In this document: positions 27,734-37,246 of the stretch, in pieces
Layout: each line of letters opens with the position of its first letter
Numbering within the stretch: position 1 is the first letter of the stretch
Assembly (NCBI GenBank): GCA_910577665.1
Contig: CAJTOJ010000003.1
Coordinates: 1-64,000 of the forward strand
Source: an uncultured Acetatifactor sp.
Lineage (GTDB): Bacteria; Bacillota; Clostridia; Lachnospirales; Lachnospiraceae
Length of the DNA stretch: 64,000 nt
Direction: 5' to 3'
Position numbers and translations under genes: made by a program
The notes under the pieces: model-generated
Database searches by the model: none
Seen by the model: only the letters and a program-made list of their open reading frames with translations
Told to the model about the DNA's origin: nothing

Positions 27734-28750
27734 TCAATAGGTTTCTGGAATTTCCTTCAAAATATTTGTGTATTTCTCCTCCAGAAGCTTTCCCGCCAGC
27801 CCATCCGGCATCTCATATCCACAGATCGCTGCAAACTCCGCCATCTGGTCCGGCGAGGACACCGCGGTGGCAGGATATACTTGAAAAGGCTGGGCCAGCA
27901 GGAATGCCTGTCCCAGGCCAAAGGCGCTGATCCCGCAACGGGCAGATTCCTCCTGCAACAGATGAAATATTTTCCGGTTCCGATCCTGGTCATATTTTGC
28001 AGCCATACCTTCAGACATCTGCCCGGCCTCCAGCCTGGCAAAATATCCCCCGGCAGATGAGCTGTAGGGTACCAGCGGCATGCCTGTCTGCCTGTGCCAT
28101 TCATAGAGAGTCCGATTAGTCTTCACCATGGTAGGGTCCCCTGTAGCCGCATTCTGCGAAGCCTCTCCCTGCTTGCGATCCACAGCCAGGCTCCACTGGT
28201 TGGACACAGCCCGAAAACCCTGCCCTCTGTGAGTGTCAGCGTAAGCGTAAGCTTCTTCCAGCCGCTCCAGGCAGAAATTGGAAGCGCCGTAATAGCGGAT
28301 CTTCCCTTCCTTCACCAGCTCCTCCAGGATGCCAATCAGCTCTTCCATCTCCATGGCCGGATTGTCCCGGTGAAGCCAGTAAAAATCAATCCGCTCCAGA
28401 CCAAGGGACCAAAGACTCTCCTCCAGGTCAGCCCGGATCCCTTCCCTTGTAACCCGGCTGATCCCGGGATGGTCCAGGTCATAATGGCCGCCCTTGGTGG
28501 CCACCACCATGTCCTGGGCAGCTTTCCTCTCCCGCAGCCACTGTCCTACCAGACGCTCGCTGTGGTTGATGCCGTCCGGAAGCCATTTCCCATATATGTT
28601 GGCCGTATCCAGGAAGTTGCCCCCCAGATCCCGGAAATGATCCAGGATACGAAAGGCCTCCTGTCCGGACAGCTTACTCCCGAACTGATCCGTGCCCAGA
28701 CAGATTCTGCTTAAGGTTAAATCTGTGCCTGCCATACGAACTTTTTTCAC
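27734..28750 (-). CDS. Aldo/keto reductase
   Basis: This 338-residue protein has the aldo/keto reductase barrel with the catalytic tetrad visible: Asp and Tyr in FLDTANIYGKW, Lys in VVATKGGH and His in FYWLHRDNP. The NADPH-binding end is near LAQPFQVYPATAVSSPDQM. Substrate is not predictable. The GTG at 28750 is preceded by GGGAGGTATCATT at proper spacing; the frame is open to 28807 but those residues do not belong to the family. It is a single gene with its own terminator. Confidence 0.92.
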   Translation of the reverse strand: MKKVRMAGTDLTLSRICLGTDQFGSKLSGQEAFRILDHFRDLGGNFLDTANIYGKWLPDGINHSERLVGQWLRERKAAQDMVVATKGGHYDLDHPGISRVTREGIRADLEESLWSLGLERIDFYWLHRDNPAMEMEELIGILEELVKEGKIRYYGASNFCLERLEEAYAYADTHRGQGFRAVSNQWSLAVDRKQGEASQNAATGDPTMVKTNRTLYEWHRQTGMPLVPYSSSAGGYFARLEAGQMSEGMAAKYDQDRNRKIFHLLQEESARCGISAFGLGQAFLLAQPFQVYPATAVSSPDQMAEFAAICGYEMPDGLAGKLLEEKYTNILKEIPETY

Positions 28751-28868
28751 AATGATACCTCCCTGCGTCTGCCCCGCATATGATACTTCACTTAGGAAGT
28801 ATATCACAAGTTTCGGAATCAGGAACCCCTGGTTGCGAATCCTTCATAAAATGTCTGACATTCAGAAA

Positions 28869-28950
28869 TAGAATGGATACAGGGAAAAACGCTCTGCCCA
28901 GGATAAACCCAATAGCTACAGCGTAAGGGGCAGAACCAGCACAAACATAC
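28869..28950 (-). pseudogene. Remnant of an ABC-2 permease 3' end
   Basis: These about 80 bases are a near copy of the 3' end of the intact permease gene at 38662 (38684-38757). The stretch reading AGGGAAAAACGCTCTGCCCA and the following 28 bases are identical between the two. Translated in the matching frame it gives LVLPLTL, a stop, then LLGLSWAERFSLYP, against LLGLSWAERFSLYP in the intact gene. Only the last 25 or so codons remain. It begins at the base after the FecR-like gene's stop codon. Confidence 0.85.
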
Positions 28951-31002
28951 TTACCGAATATAAATAAATGTTTGTTCGTCCCCTTTTCTGACGCATAGCA
29001 TTCCTCCCGACCGTGACACTGAGTCTGCCGGATACCCCTCCGTGACCTTATCAAAATTCTTATCCACCACGTATGCCATGCCGTCCTCCTCCACCACAAG
29101 GGCATAACCGTCATAAAAGCCGGAACAGTCGGTCCATCGGGCCGAATTTACCATGCTGCCCTGCTCATTCAGGTAAAACCACGACTCGCCATCGCTTGCC
29201 GCGTAATATCCGTCTCCCGCAAGGCTGATATAGGGATACTCCGCCAGAATCAAGTCGGAAAGATTCAACACGTTTCCCAATTCGTCCGTCCTGGCTTTGG
29301 AGAAATCCACCAGGTAATCCGTATGGTCTTCGCCGCCGTAAGTGACAAAGCCCCGCATAACCACCTGTGTCCCTTTGTTTGCATACCACTGTCCGTCATC
29401 ATAAAAGGACTGGGGCCACATCTCCTCAAATTGATTCCACACAAAACCTTCCTCCAACCTGTATGTATCAAAACGCAGGTATCGCCTCTCGTTACAATCA
29501 AACATCCTGAATATCGATGCCTCCAGCCAGGGGGCGCAGACCATGTAACCGCCGTTGGGACTCTGAACGGGGTAGCCCGGATCATACATAAAGCTTGACA
29601 TTCCTCCGACATTCGCCCAATCCCTGTCCGGCATCTGTTCTCCCTGGCTCTGTTCCTCTTCCTCCCAGATTCTCTCCATCTCTGCTTCCAACGCCTCATC
29701 TGTCCACACCGTGCTGCCATCCTTTTGAATCTGACGAAGCCGCAGATCCCCTGGAGATGAGCAGTAAAAGCTTCCATTCTGCATCCCCGTAATCTGGGCA
29801 CTGAAATTGCTCTGCCACTGTTCGTTTGTCAGTTCCATCTTCAAGGTCATACGACCCTCGCCCATGTCGTAACAGCCCACTTCCTTCCGACCCTCCGCAT
29901 TTGTACGACTGTAGGTAGCCGCATTCTCCGATATCTGAAGGCTGATAAGCCCCGGTATCTCCACGACCATGTTACCTTGGTTGTCAAAAACAAACGTATT
30001 CTCCCCGTCTCCTAAAGCGAACTGCCCTTCCTTGTTCGGCGTGCGCACATACGTGGAATACTTGTTGGGGACAATCTCCTCCCCATTCAGATTCACCGCG
30101 CCGTACATCCCGTCCCGCAATGTCACGATCACATTCCCTGTTCCGTTTCCGTTGACAAATTCCAATTCATTGACATTCGTTGTGATGACCACAGGCTCCT
30201 GCACGGCATTTCCATCTTCGCCGGATGTCTCTTCCCCGCTTCCATCTTCGCCGGACACGCCTTCCCCGTCTTCGGCTCCGTTGCCTGACGCTTCCTCGTT
30301 CGCTGCCAGAATCTCCCCGACCTGCTCCTCAAACCTGGAATCCTTCTCAAGCTCTGCCGTCACAAAGAACGGGATTTCCTCCTTGGTGAACTTTTCCACG
30401 ATGATCTCTGCCTTCCCGTCCTTCCACACAAGTCTTGCCGACTCACCCTCCGTCACGGTCTGCGCTGCCGCGACCTCCCCGGTATCCGGATCCGTTATGC
30501 TGCATTCCACGGTTCCCTCTAAGATATACACATACATCTCTCCTTCGCCCGGTACATCCACCCATCCGCAGGTTCCCCTGATACCTACCGCCATATTGGA
30601 GGTGCGGATGCTCATGGTTTCATCCTCCTTTAGAGGCTCCGTCACATTGAAAAAGAGGCTTCCCGAATGCAGCAGAATCTCCAGATCCTTCCCCGATTTT
30701 TGTATCTCAACGTCGCTTTCCTCGTCCATTTTCGTCAGCTTTACGCTGTCCAGATTGATATAGGAATAAGACTCCTTCCCTGTTTTCAGTTGATATCCAC
30801 TGTACAGATTCATGTCCTCCGCTGGAGTCAGATCCTTCTCCTTTTCATCGCGGACCGACACCTCTCCCTCCACCCGTGCCAACTTCATGGTTGTAGCGGC
30901 CGCTCCGTTCCCACAAGCAGCACATAACACGCAGACCATGCATGTCAGAAGGGCCGCCGCCCTTGCAGAAAATTCTTTAAAACGTACTCTTCTCTCTCCC
31001 AT
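28951..31002 (-). CDS. FecR-domain lipoprotein with WG-type repeats
   Basis: This 683-residue secreted protein has a hydrophobic N-terminus (about residues 13-30) ending in CVLCAAC, a somewhat atypical lipobox. A FecR domain follows (about 38-200), with ATTMKLARVEGEVSV, SMIRTSNMAVGIRGTCGWVD-type sequence and a charged tail. A Glu/Gly/Ser-rich linker lies at about 235-275. The C-terminal half (about 280-683) has Trp/Gly-type repeats of the form found in WG-repeat proteins. No sigma factor or TonB partner, the usual FecR companions, is adjacent. Function is unknown; surface sensing or binding is an inference. Confidence 0.75.
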   Translation of the reverse strand: MGERRVRFKEFSARAAALLTCMVCVLCAACGNGAAATTMKLARVEGEVSVRDEKEKDLTPAEDMNLYSGYQLKTGKESYSYINLDSVKLTKMDEESDVEIQKSGKDLEILLHSGSLFFNVTEPLKEDETMSIRTSNMAVGIRGTCGWVDVPGEGEMYVYILEGTVECSITDPDTGEVAAAQTVTEGESARLVWKDGKAEIIVEKFTKEEIPFFVTAELEKDSRFEEQVGEILAANEEASGNGAEDGEGVSGEDGSGEETSGEDGNAVQEPVVITTNVNELEFVNGNGTGNVIVTLRDGMYGAVNLNGEEIVPNKYSTYVRTPNKEGQFALGDGENTFVFDNQGNMVVEIPGLISLQISENAATYSRTNAEGRKEVGCYDMGEGRMTLKMELTNEQWQSNFSAQITGMQNGSFYCSSPGDLRLRQIQKDGSTVWTDEALEAEMERIWEEEEQSQGEQMPDRDWANVGGMSSFMYDPGYPVQSPNGGYMVCAPWLEASIFRMFDCNERRYLRFDTYRLEEGFVWNQFEEMWPQSFYDDGQWYANKGTQVVMRGFVTYGGEDHTDYLVDFSKARTDELGNVLNLSDLILAEYPYISLAGDGYYAASDGESWFYLNEQGSMVNSARWTDCSGFYDGYALVVEEDGMAYVVDKNFDKVTEGYPADSVSRSGGMLCVRKGDEQTFIYIR

Positions 31003-31325
31003 ACCGTTTTCTCCTCTTACTGCATTTCATCTCACTAATCCGCAAACCGTGTCACTGGTATATCACTGGTCTTCGAACCGATGCTAATTATAGCATATGG
31101 CAAACAAAACATACAACAGGTTTGCATCAGAAATTACCGCAAAATTCCCAGAAAACAGGTTGTAAAAAGACCCGAGTCTGCATTGGCCGGACTACCTACA
31201 TTGTGTGGGTTCATTTCAGCAAGACCAGCAGGGAAACATCCCTCTCCCCCAAAATCCGTTTCCCTACATTACCACTACCGCTTGTATTCCGCTTTCTTCG
31301 CTTTGGTGCTTTCTTCCCGCTCTTT
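31003..31325. other. Gene-free gap of 323 bases
   Basis: It contains the promoter described at 31087-31116 and the ribosome binding site of the FecR-type gene. The rest (31120-31325) is pyrimidine-rich on the + strand with no convincing open frame, hairpin terminator or repeat. Confidence 0.6.
31087..31116 (-). promoter_or_regulatory. Probable promoter of the FecR-type lipoprotein gene
   Basis: On the minus strand TTGTAT (31111-31116) and a perfect TATAAT (31087-31092) are 18 bases apart, about 85 bases before the coding start. Confidence 0.65.
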
Positions 31326-32882
31326 CTATTTGCCGTTGGCTGCCCGCCACTCATCTAACTGTCTCTGGCACTCCCCCAGCACTTTCTCAATCCCGGCGTC
31401 CTTTAGCTTGCCCACATACTCCTCCAGATTGGCCTCCGGGTCAATGGCGCCGGTGTGCAAGGCCATGCCATACTGACTGTTCACAGAGTCGATAGCCGCC
31501 ATTTCTACGGAGACTTTGCTGACATCGAACACGAATCCCAGCACCGGCGAGATAATGGCTTCTTCATTGAAGGCTTCATATTTTGTCCATTTTTCCGGAT
31601 CCTCCGTATCCCGCAGGTAATTGTTGAACTGGTTGCCGAACAGCCATCCCTGGTTGGCATACCCCACGCTCTCTGCTGTAACCCCTTCCGGATAGGTGAT
31701 GATGCCATCGCTTACCTTCACATAGTCTTTGCCCTCTATACCAAATACCAACAGATTGATCAACTCCTTGTCCGTATAGAGCAGGTTCAGAAACTGCATG
31801 ACCCTCTCCGGGTTCCGGGACGTCCTGCCAATGCTGGACATGATGCCCAGGGACTGTGTGGAAGCCATATAGTTGTCGCACAAGAATACCTGTTCCACTT
31901 CCAGACCCCAGGCGCTGGACAACTCCAGCGCTTTGCCCGGATGCATCTCATAGGGCATGCAGAACGCATTCCCCGCCTTCATGGGACCTTCATCTGTGTC
32001 TGTCAGGCTGCTCTTGTTCACATAGCCAGCCTCGTACATTTCCCGGATCCAGCGCAGTAGTTCCAGCTCTGGCTCATATTCGTACCAGGGAATCACCTGG
32101 AAATCTTCTGTGTCGCAAGGCACAAAGAACATGTCGGAATACACATCGCCACAGTGGGCCGCATTCCGCAGGCTGCGGGTATCCCTTCCGGACATGCACA
32201 AGGGCGTGACCCCCGGTTCCTTCTCCTTGATGACCTGGAGCATAGGCTCAATGTCCTTATAACTCTTCACCGTGGTAAGGTCAAACTCATATTTCTCCAC
32301 CAGTTCCTTGTTGAAGATATACCCATAGGCAATCCCCTTCTCCTTCAGCACTGGAACCCCATAGATATGTCCGTTCAAAGTGGTGCCAGAGATAAAGTCC
32401 CAGCCGCAGGCATCGATGATGCCCTGACCATATTCCTGGATCAGCTCCTCCAGTTCCAGGAAAGCGCCTTTGGCCACACTGGTGCTGTAATCCGGGCTTA
32501 AGCCTGCAGAGCTGCAGATCACATCGATCTTGTCCTGGGACACATACATCATGTTGACCTTGTCCGACCAGGCGCCGCTGTCAATGGGATGAAGCACAAT
32601 ATCCGCATTGATCTTCTCCCTTAGGATGTCGCTCATTGCCGCCTGGACATCCTCTAAGTCCTTCAGCGGGGAATTATAATTGATGTAATAAAAATCAATG
32701 GTGTAAGGCTCTGCGTTGGCATCTTTTGCTGCCTCACCGTTCTCCCCGCCTGGATTTTCCACCACCTGGGTGTCCGTATCTTTTGCGGATCCTTCTTTGT
32801 TGTTCCCGCAGCCGGCCAGGGTTCCAAGGGTCATTCCACAGGCCAGAAGCAGTGCCAATACTCTGGTGCATTTTTTTCTCAT
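31326..32882 (-). CDS. Sugar ABC transporter substrate-binding lipoprotein (family 1, LplA/YtcQ type)
   Basis: The 518-residue product has a lipoprotein signal (MRKKCTRVLALLLACG, lipobox LAGC at about residue 25). The mature part is a family 1 extracellular solute-binding protein, with an acidic linker and then YTIDFYYINYNSPLKDL; KEPGVTPLCMSGRD and NPERVMQFLNLLYTDKE are typical of the large LplA-type subgroup. The ATG at 32882 follows GGAGGAAGTTCTT. Together with the two permeases upstream it should import an oligosaccharide; no dedicated ATPase is encoded here, as usual for systems that share MsmX-type ATPases. Confidence 0.92.
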   Translation of the reverse strand: MRKKCTRVLALLLACGMTLGTLAGCGNNKEGSAKDTDTQVVENPGGENGEAAKDANAEPYTIDFYYINYNSPLKDLEDVQAAMSDILREKINADIVLHPIDSGAWSDKVNMMYVSQDKIDVICSSAGLSPDYSTSVAKGAFLELEELIQEYGQGIIDACGWDFISGTTLNGHIYGVPVLKEKGIAYGYIFNKELVEKYEFDLTTVKSYKDIEPMLQVIKEKEPGVTPLCMSGRDTRSLRNAAHCGDVYSDMFFVPCDTEDFQVIPWYEYEPELELLRWIREMYEAGYVNKSSLTDTDEGPMKAGNAFCMPYEMHPGKALELSSAWGLEVEQVFLCDNYMASTQSLGIMSSIGRTSRNPERVMQFLNLLYTDKELINLLVFGIEGKDYVKVSDGIITYPEGVTAESVGYANQGWLFGNQFNNYLRDTEDPEKWTKYEAFNEEAIISPVLGFVFDVSKVSVEMAAIDSVNSQYGMALHTGAIDPEANLEEYVGKLKDAGIEKVLGECQRQLDEWRAANGK

Positions 32883-32911
32883 AAGAACTTCCTCCTTCTT
32901 GTTGTTTCTCC

Positions 32912-32942
32912 TCACACTTCCAGACATGCCGCTTTTGCGGCA
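32912..32942 (-). repeat. Hairpin-plus-tail motif, copy in the SBP leader
   Basis: On the minus strand TGCCGC and GCGGCA form a stem with an AAAA loop, followed by TGTCTGGAAGTGTGA. The same tail occurs at 3422-3441 (+), 50900-50918 (-) and 56368-56384 (+). It lies about 30 bases before the binding-protein start codon. Confidence 0.6.
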
Positions 32943-33102
32943 GTCTGTCTCCAGTTCTCCACTCCAATTTTTCAGCATTCCTTATTGCGAACACCCCGGG
33001 AATCACTCCGGTCTGCCAGGCAGGTCACCCTTATCTCTGCGCCCCCTCGCTTCCTGCCCGAATCCGCCTGCCATCCGGAATCCTTCCCACAAATGTATCT
33101 TT

Positions 33103-34038
33103 TTAACCCTTTACTGCGCCGATTGTCAGTCCGCTGACCAGATATTTCCGGAAAAAGGGAAAGATCAGTAGCATAGGGCCTGCCCCCACTACCGCCATGG
33201 CCATCCGGATAGATTCGCTGGGCATGTTTCCAAGGGCCTTCAGCATATCCGGCGTCATCTGGGACTGCTGTGCCTTCAGCGCCTGGATATTCAACAGCAC
33301 CTTTGTCATCAGGTATTGCAGGCTCACCGTCTTGTCATTGGTCATGAAGACCAGGCTGTTGTACCAGTCATTCCAATAATTCAGCACCACCATGAAACCC
33401 ACCGTGGCCAGAACCGGCCTGGACAGGGGTACCACTATCTTCCTGTATATCTGGAATTCCCCTGCCCCGTCCAGATATGCCGACTCGATCAGCGAAGGCG
33501 GGATACTGTTCTGGAAAAAGGTTCTCATGACCATCACATTGAACCCGCTGAGCATCAGATTTGGGACAATCAAGGCAAAAACAGAGTCCTTGATATGCAG
33601 GAAGTTGCTGTAGACCAGATACCACGGCACCAGACCCCCGTTGAAAAGCATGGTGAAAAAGACAAAGAAGGACAAAAGCCCACGGTAGGGGTAATCTCTT
33701 CTGGACAGGGTATAGGCAAGCATGGAGCCAATGATCAGATGCGCCAGGGTACCCGTCAGCGTCACCAGAATCGTTATCATATACCCCCGCACAATGCCGG
33801 AGAAGTCTGCAAGCAGATACCGGTATGCTGCCAGACTCCACCGCGCCGGGAAAAAGGAGTACCCGTTTTGCAGGATGGCTTTTTCCTCTGTGAAGGATAT
33901 GATCACTACCAGGACAAACGGAACCAGGCAGCACAGGGATCCGGCTGCCAGGATCACATGGATCCAGGCATTTCGCAGCGGATGGCTGGATGTTTTCATA
34001 TGACGGTGTTTGATGGGGGTTTTCATACAGTTTTCCAT
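33103..34038 (-). CDS. Sugar ABC transporter permease (LplC/YtcP type)
   Basis: This 311-residue permease has six predicted helices (for example about 28-50 and 90-112) and the EAA loop IESAYLDGAGEFQIYRKIVVP, where EsAyLDGAg matches the binding-protein-dependent transport signature. It ends in the FVSGLTIGAVKG-type motif characteristic of LplC/YtcP. It is the second permease of the LplB-LplC pair, lying 20 bases after LplB and before the binding protein. Confidence 0.93.
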   Translation of the reverse strand: MENCMKTPIKHRHMKTSSHPLRNAWIHVILAAGSLCCLVPFVLVVIISFTEEKAILQNGYSFFPARWSLAAYRYLLADFSGIVRGYMITILVTLTGTLAHLIIGSMLAYTLSRRDYPYRGLLSFFVFFTMLFNGGLVPWYLVYSNFLHIKDSVFALIVPNLMLSGFNVMVMRTFFQNSIPPSLIESAYLDGAGEFQIYRKIVVPLSRPVLATVGFMVVLNYWNDWYNSLVFMTNDKTVSLQYLMTKVLLNIQALKAQQSQMTPDMLKALGNMPSESIRMAMAVVGAGPMLLIFPFFRKYLVSGLTIGAVKG

Positions 34039-34058
34039 ATCCTCTGTCCTTTCCTTGG

Positions 34059-35009
34059 CTAAAACAATGCGTTCTCACTGCTATATTTCCTGGTCAGAAG
34101 ATTGGCTCCCAGAACCAGCACAAACCCAATGACAGACTGATAGCAGCCTGCGGCGGCAGACATACCGATGTCTCCTGTGGTGAGCAGAGCGCGGTACACA
34201 TAGGTGTCAATCACATTGGTGGTAGAATGCAGCAGCCCACTGTTCATGGTGGTCTGGTAGAACAGTCCGAAATCTGCATAGAAAATACGGCCAATGTTGA
34301 GAAGCAGCAGCATAATGATCACTGGCTGGATGGAGGGCAGGGTAATATACCGGATCTTCTGCCAGCGGCTGGCGCCGTCCAGCATGGCCGCCTCGTAGTA
34401 TGTGGCATCAATTCCCATGATGGCTGCCAGATACATCACCGAGGAATAGCCGCAGTTCTTCCAGAGATTGACAAATACCAGTACAGGAGGCCATTTGGCT
34501 GCTTCCGCATACCAGTTTACGGCTTCCCTGCCCAGCACCTTCTCCAGGAACAAATTCGCGATTCCGTAATCGGGACTCAGGAAAGCGTATACAATATATC
34601 CCACCACCGTGAAGGAAATCAAATAGGGAATGATCAGGGAACTCTGGTATAGGCGCGGAAGGAACCTCCCTCTCAGTTCGTTCAGCAGGATAGCGATAAA
34701 CACCGCAGATGGAATTCCCAGTAGGATAAACACCAGGTTATAGCATATGGTATTGCGGGTGATGGTATAGGCATCCGGCGTCAGGAACAGGAACCTGAAA
34801 TTGTCCCACCCGCACCAGGGACTTTTCCAAATGCCATCCACATAATTCACCTTCTTAAATGCAATACTAAGTCCCAGCAGCGGGAGATAATTGTTGAGCA
34901 GCAGGTAAAGCACTGCCGGAACTGCCATCAGGGAGAGGGCATAATATCTCCGGAACGTTTTCAGGGACCATTTCTTCTTCATAATAGTTGTGCTATTCGC
35001 CTTCTTCAA
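34059..35009 (-). CDS. Sugar ABC transporter permease (LplB/YtcO type)
   Basis: This is a 316-residue permease. The recognisable LplB start is FRRYYALSLMAVPAVLYLLL, with six helices and the EAA loop YYEAAMLDGASRWQKIRYIT. I choose the TTG at 35009 because AGGAGGT is six bases before it; the frame is open up to 35252 but the added 81 residues are low-complexity and cross a duplicated leader segment. It is the first gene of the LplB-LplC-SBP operon, divergent from yesM. Confidence 0.92.
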   Translation of the reverse strand: MKKANSTTIMKKKWSLKTFRRYYALSLMAVPAVLYLLLNNYLPLLGLSIAFKKVNYVDGIWKSPWCGWDNFRFLFLTPDAYTITRNTICYNLVFILLGIPSAVFIAILLNELRGRFLPRLYQSSLIIPYLISFTVVGYIVYAFLSPDYGIANLFLEKVLGREAVNWYAEAAKWPPVLVFVNLWKNCGYSSVMYLAAIMGIDATYYEAAMLDGASRWQKIRYITLPSIQPVIIMLLLLNIGRIFYADFGLFYQTTMNSGLLHSTTNVIDTYVYRALLTTGDIGMSAAAGCYQSVIGFVLVLGANLLTRKYSSENALF

Positions 35010-35419
35010 ACTGGTACCTCCTCCTTGCCTGGTTCTTGTCCTGATCTGTTGCCTGGTTCTTGTTCTGGTTTCTGGCCTGTCCATACTATAGCATGTTTCC
35101 AGTTGGACGGGGTGGTATGCCTGTGGCAGGACAGGGTGAGGCCTGTGCCGTGAAACCGGTCCATGCCCTTGCAGGGGAACCCGGCCACATGCCCAGGAGC
35201 GCGGACAGCACACCAGGCCCCCCTCTTCCAGACACAAAAATACACCTTCCAAACTTGATTTGTCCCCGGTTTATTGTATAATGAATCTAATATTTACAGT
35301 CGGCGCACAAGATTTATAGGATATTCAGCCCAAATGCAGCCGCTTATTTCCTGTTCAAATTGGTATATGTGCCCAAATACACAAGGTATTAAGGTATATA
35401 AGATATTAAGGTATATAAG
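35010..35419. other. Divergent leader region between lplB and yesM
   Basis: The + strand promoter of the kinase gene and its duplicated ribosome-binding segment lie on the right. On the left, the 15-base sequence TTGCCTGGTTCTTGT occurs twice (35025-35039 and 35049-35063), inside the lplB leader. A TATAGT on the minus strand near 35086-35091 could be the -10 of lplB. An intergenic activator site for YesN is expected but not identified. Confidence 0.55.
35255..35282 (+). promoter_or_regulatory. Probable promoter of yesM-yesN
   Basis: TTGATT (35255-35260) and a perfect TATAAT (35277-35282) are 16 bases apart. The leader to the start codon is about 130 bases. Confidence 0.7.
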
Positions 35420-35420
35420 A
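35387..35420 (+). repeat. 17-bp tandem duplication carrying the ribosome binding site
   Basis: The unit TATTAAGGTATATAAGA is present twice, head to tail (35387-35403 and 35404-35420). The last base of the second unit is the first base of the yesM start codon. Each unit contains the AAGG ribosome-binding core. Confidence 0.9.
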
Positions 35421-37246
35421 TGAACAATCCCAGACAAAAAAAGACAGGCGCACCTGTCTCCATCAAAAAGCATTTTTCCCTGTTCCTGTTTCTCAATTGT
35501 ACTGCCACCCTGCTCCTGATCGGCACAGTGAGCTGCATCACCATATATACCATACACGAGAATACCACCCAGGCCACCATTCTGGGCGCCCTGGACACGA
35601 TCTGCATGACCATGTCCAACACTTATGACAGCCTGGATAACACGGCCAAGCAGCTCGCATATGAAGATCTGGTGGTCAGCAGCCACACCATCTCAGATTC
35701 CCTGCGCAGGTATCTTGACTTTCTTGGCAGCCAGTCAGAATACAGCGACCAGGAAAAACTGGAACTGGTATCGAGCAAAAACTACCTCCATTCCAGTGTC
35801 CACTTTATCGCCTCCGTCAATCCGAATGTGGGGCTGGCCCTGTTTTACCGTGCTGTCCCTGAGAAGACCATCCTCTTCTCCAGTGCCAGCGCTCTCTCCG
35901 GAACCCTTCAGGTTCCAGAAGACAGCTACATACAGGACTACGGCCTGGCACGGTTCCACGGCCTCCACGCATCCGTCCTGTCGCCCTTCTCCCCGGTGAT
36001 CTCTGTGGAGCGCAGGGTCTCCGGTCTTGAGGATGTGTATGTCTATGTGGAAGCCGGGGCAGGCTGGTTCCGCACCTTGTTAGAGAACAGCCACATAGGA
36101 GGCGACCCCGTTTTCCTGATGACGGACAGCCAGGCTACCGTCATCTTCAGCACTCATCCGGAACAGATTCCGCCCGGAACCCAGTTCCAGGCAGCCTCCC
36201 TGGGAGGAGGAAAGGCCTCTTTCGGGAATTATTTTCTGTTCAGCAGCGCCAGGGATGACTACCACGTGGCAATGGCCATCCCCAAATGGGAATACAACAA
36301 AGAGATTACTGCCTGGTTCGGCCATTTTCTGCTAATTGTGTTGTTTTCCTTGATATTGACGGTATCCCTGGCCATCCTGATGTGGCGCTCCCTCTATCAC
36401 CCCATCCACATACTGCACAGGGAATTCCAGCTCATGGCCGCCAATTCCCCAGTCCCGGTCAACATGGGCACCGGGATAAAGGAATTCAATGAACTTCTGG
36501 AAGAATTCCACGATGCCCGCTACCGCGTTTTTCTGCTCATGCAGCAGATGACAGAGCAGAAGACACAGCAGATGCGGCTGGAAATCGACAAGCTCCGAAT
36601 GCAGATCAATCCCCATTTCATCCACAATACCCTGAATTCTATCCAGTGGATGGCTCGGCTGCACCAGGAACCGGAGATCGAGCAGATGGCCACCCTGTTT
36701 TCCCGCATCCTGAAGTATAACCTGGAAGGAGAAGACATTTTCGCTTCCCTGCAGGAGGAACTTCTGGCCATCCAGAGCTATATCGACTTGCAGAAAATCC
36801 GCTATCAGTTCGCCTTGGAGGCCTCCTTCCAGATAGACGAGGGCCTTGGCCAGGTAAAACTCCCCCGTTTTATTCTGCAGCCCCTTGTAGAGAATGCCAT
36901 TTTTCACGGCATGAACAGAGGCCGGGGCAGTATCCAGATCCGGGCCGCCAGGACAGAGGAAAACTGCCTGACACTGCAGGTCATAGACAGCGGACCTGGA
37001 ATTCCCCCCGATAAACTCCGGAAAATAGCAGAAGAAAACCTAAAGAGCGAGGAACATACAGGCTTCGGCCTGGGACTGAAATACGTGAACAGTACGATCC
37101 GTTTTTATTATGGCGAAGAATACCATCTTACCATTGACAGCACCCAGGATGCCGGAACCACCGTCTCCCTGCTTCTCCCCTGCTCACCCGTCTGCCAGGA
37201 ATCCCCCTGGAAAGGAGCCGATTATGATCAAAGCCTTACTTGTTGA
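35420..37246 (+). CDS. yesM: YesM-type sensor histidine kinase
   Basis: This 608-residue kinase has transmembrane helices at about 19-42 and 295-320 enclosing a Cache-like extracytoplasmic sensor. A HAMP segment and the histidine kinase domain follow (INPHFIHNTLNSIQWMARL, with the phosphorylated His in the H-box of the YesM/LytS family), then a HATPase domain (NAIFHGM N-box, DSGPGIPPD, GFGLGLKYVN). Such kinases control carbohydrate transporters of the LplBC type, which here is transcribed divergently. Its end overlaps the regulator start by 23 bases. Confidence 0.93.
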   Translation: MNNPRQKKTGAPVSIKKHFSLFLFLNCTATLLLIGTVSCITIYTIHENTTQATILGALDTICMTMSNTYDSLDNTAKQLAYEDLVVSSHTISDSLRRYLDFLGSQSEYSDQEKLELVSSKNYLHSSVHFIASVNPNVGLALFYRAVPEKTILFSSASALSGTLQVPEDSYIQDYGLARFHGLHASVLSPFSPVISVERRVSGLEDVYVYVEAGAGWFRTLLENSHIGGDPVFLMTDSQATVIFSTHPEQIPPGTQFQAASLGGGKASFGNYFLFSSARDDYHVAMAIPKWEYNKEITAWFGHFLLIVLFSLILTVSLAILMWRSLYHPIHILHREFQLMAANSPVPVNMGTGIKEFNELLEEFHDARYRVFLLMQQMTEQKTQQMRLEIDKLRMQINPHFIHNTLNSIQWMARLHQEPEIEQMATLFSRILKYNLEGEDIFASLQEELLAIQSYIDLQKIRYQFALEASFQIDEGLGQVKLPRFILQPLVENAIFHGMNRGRGSIQIRAARTEENCLTLQVIDSGPGIPPDKLRKIAEENLKSEEHTGFGLGLKYVNSTIRFYYGEEYHLTIDSTQDAGTTVSLLLPCSPVCQESPWKGADYDQSLTC

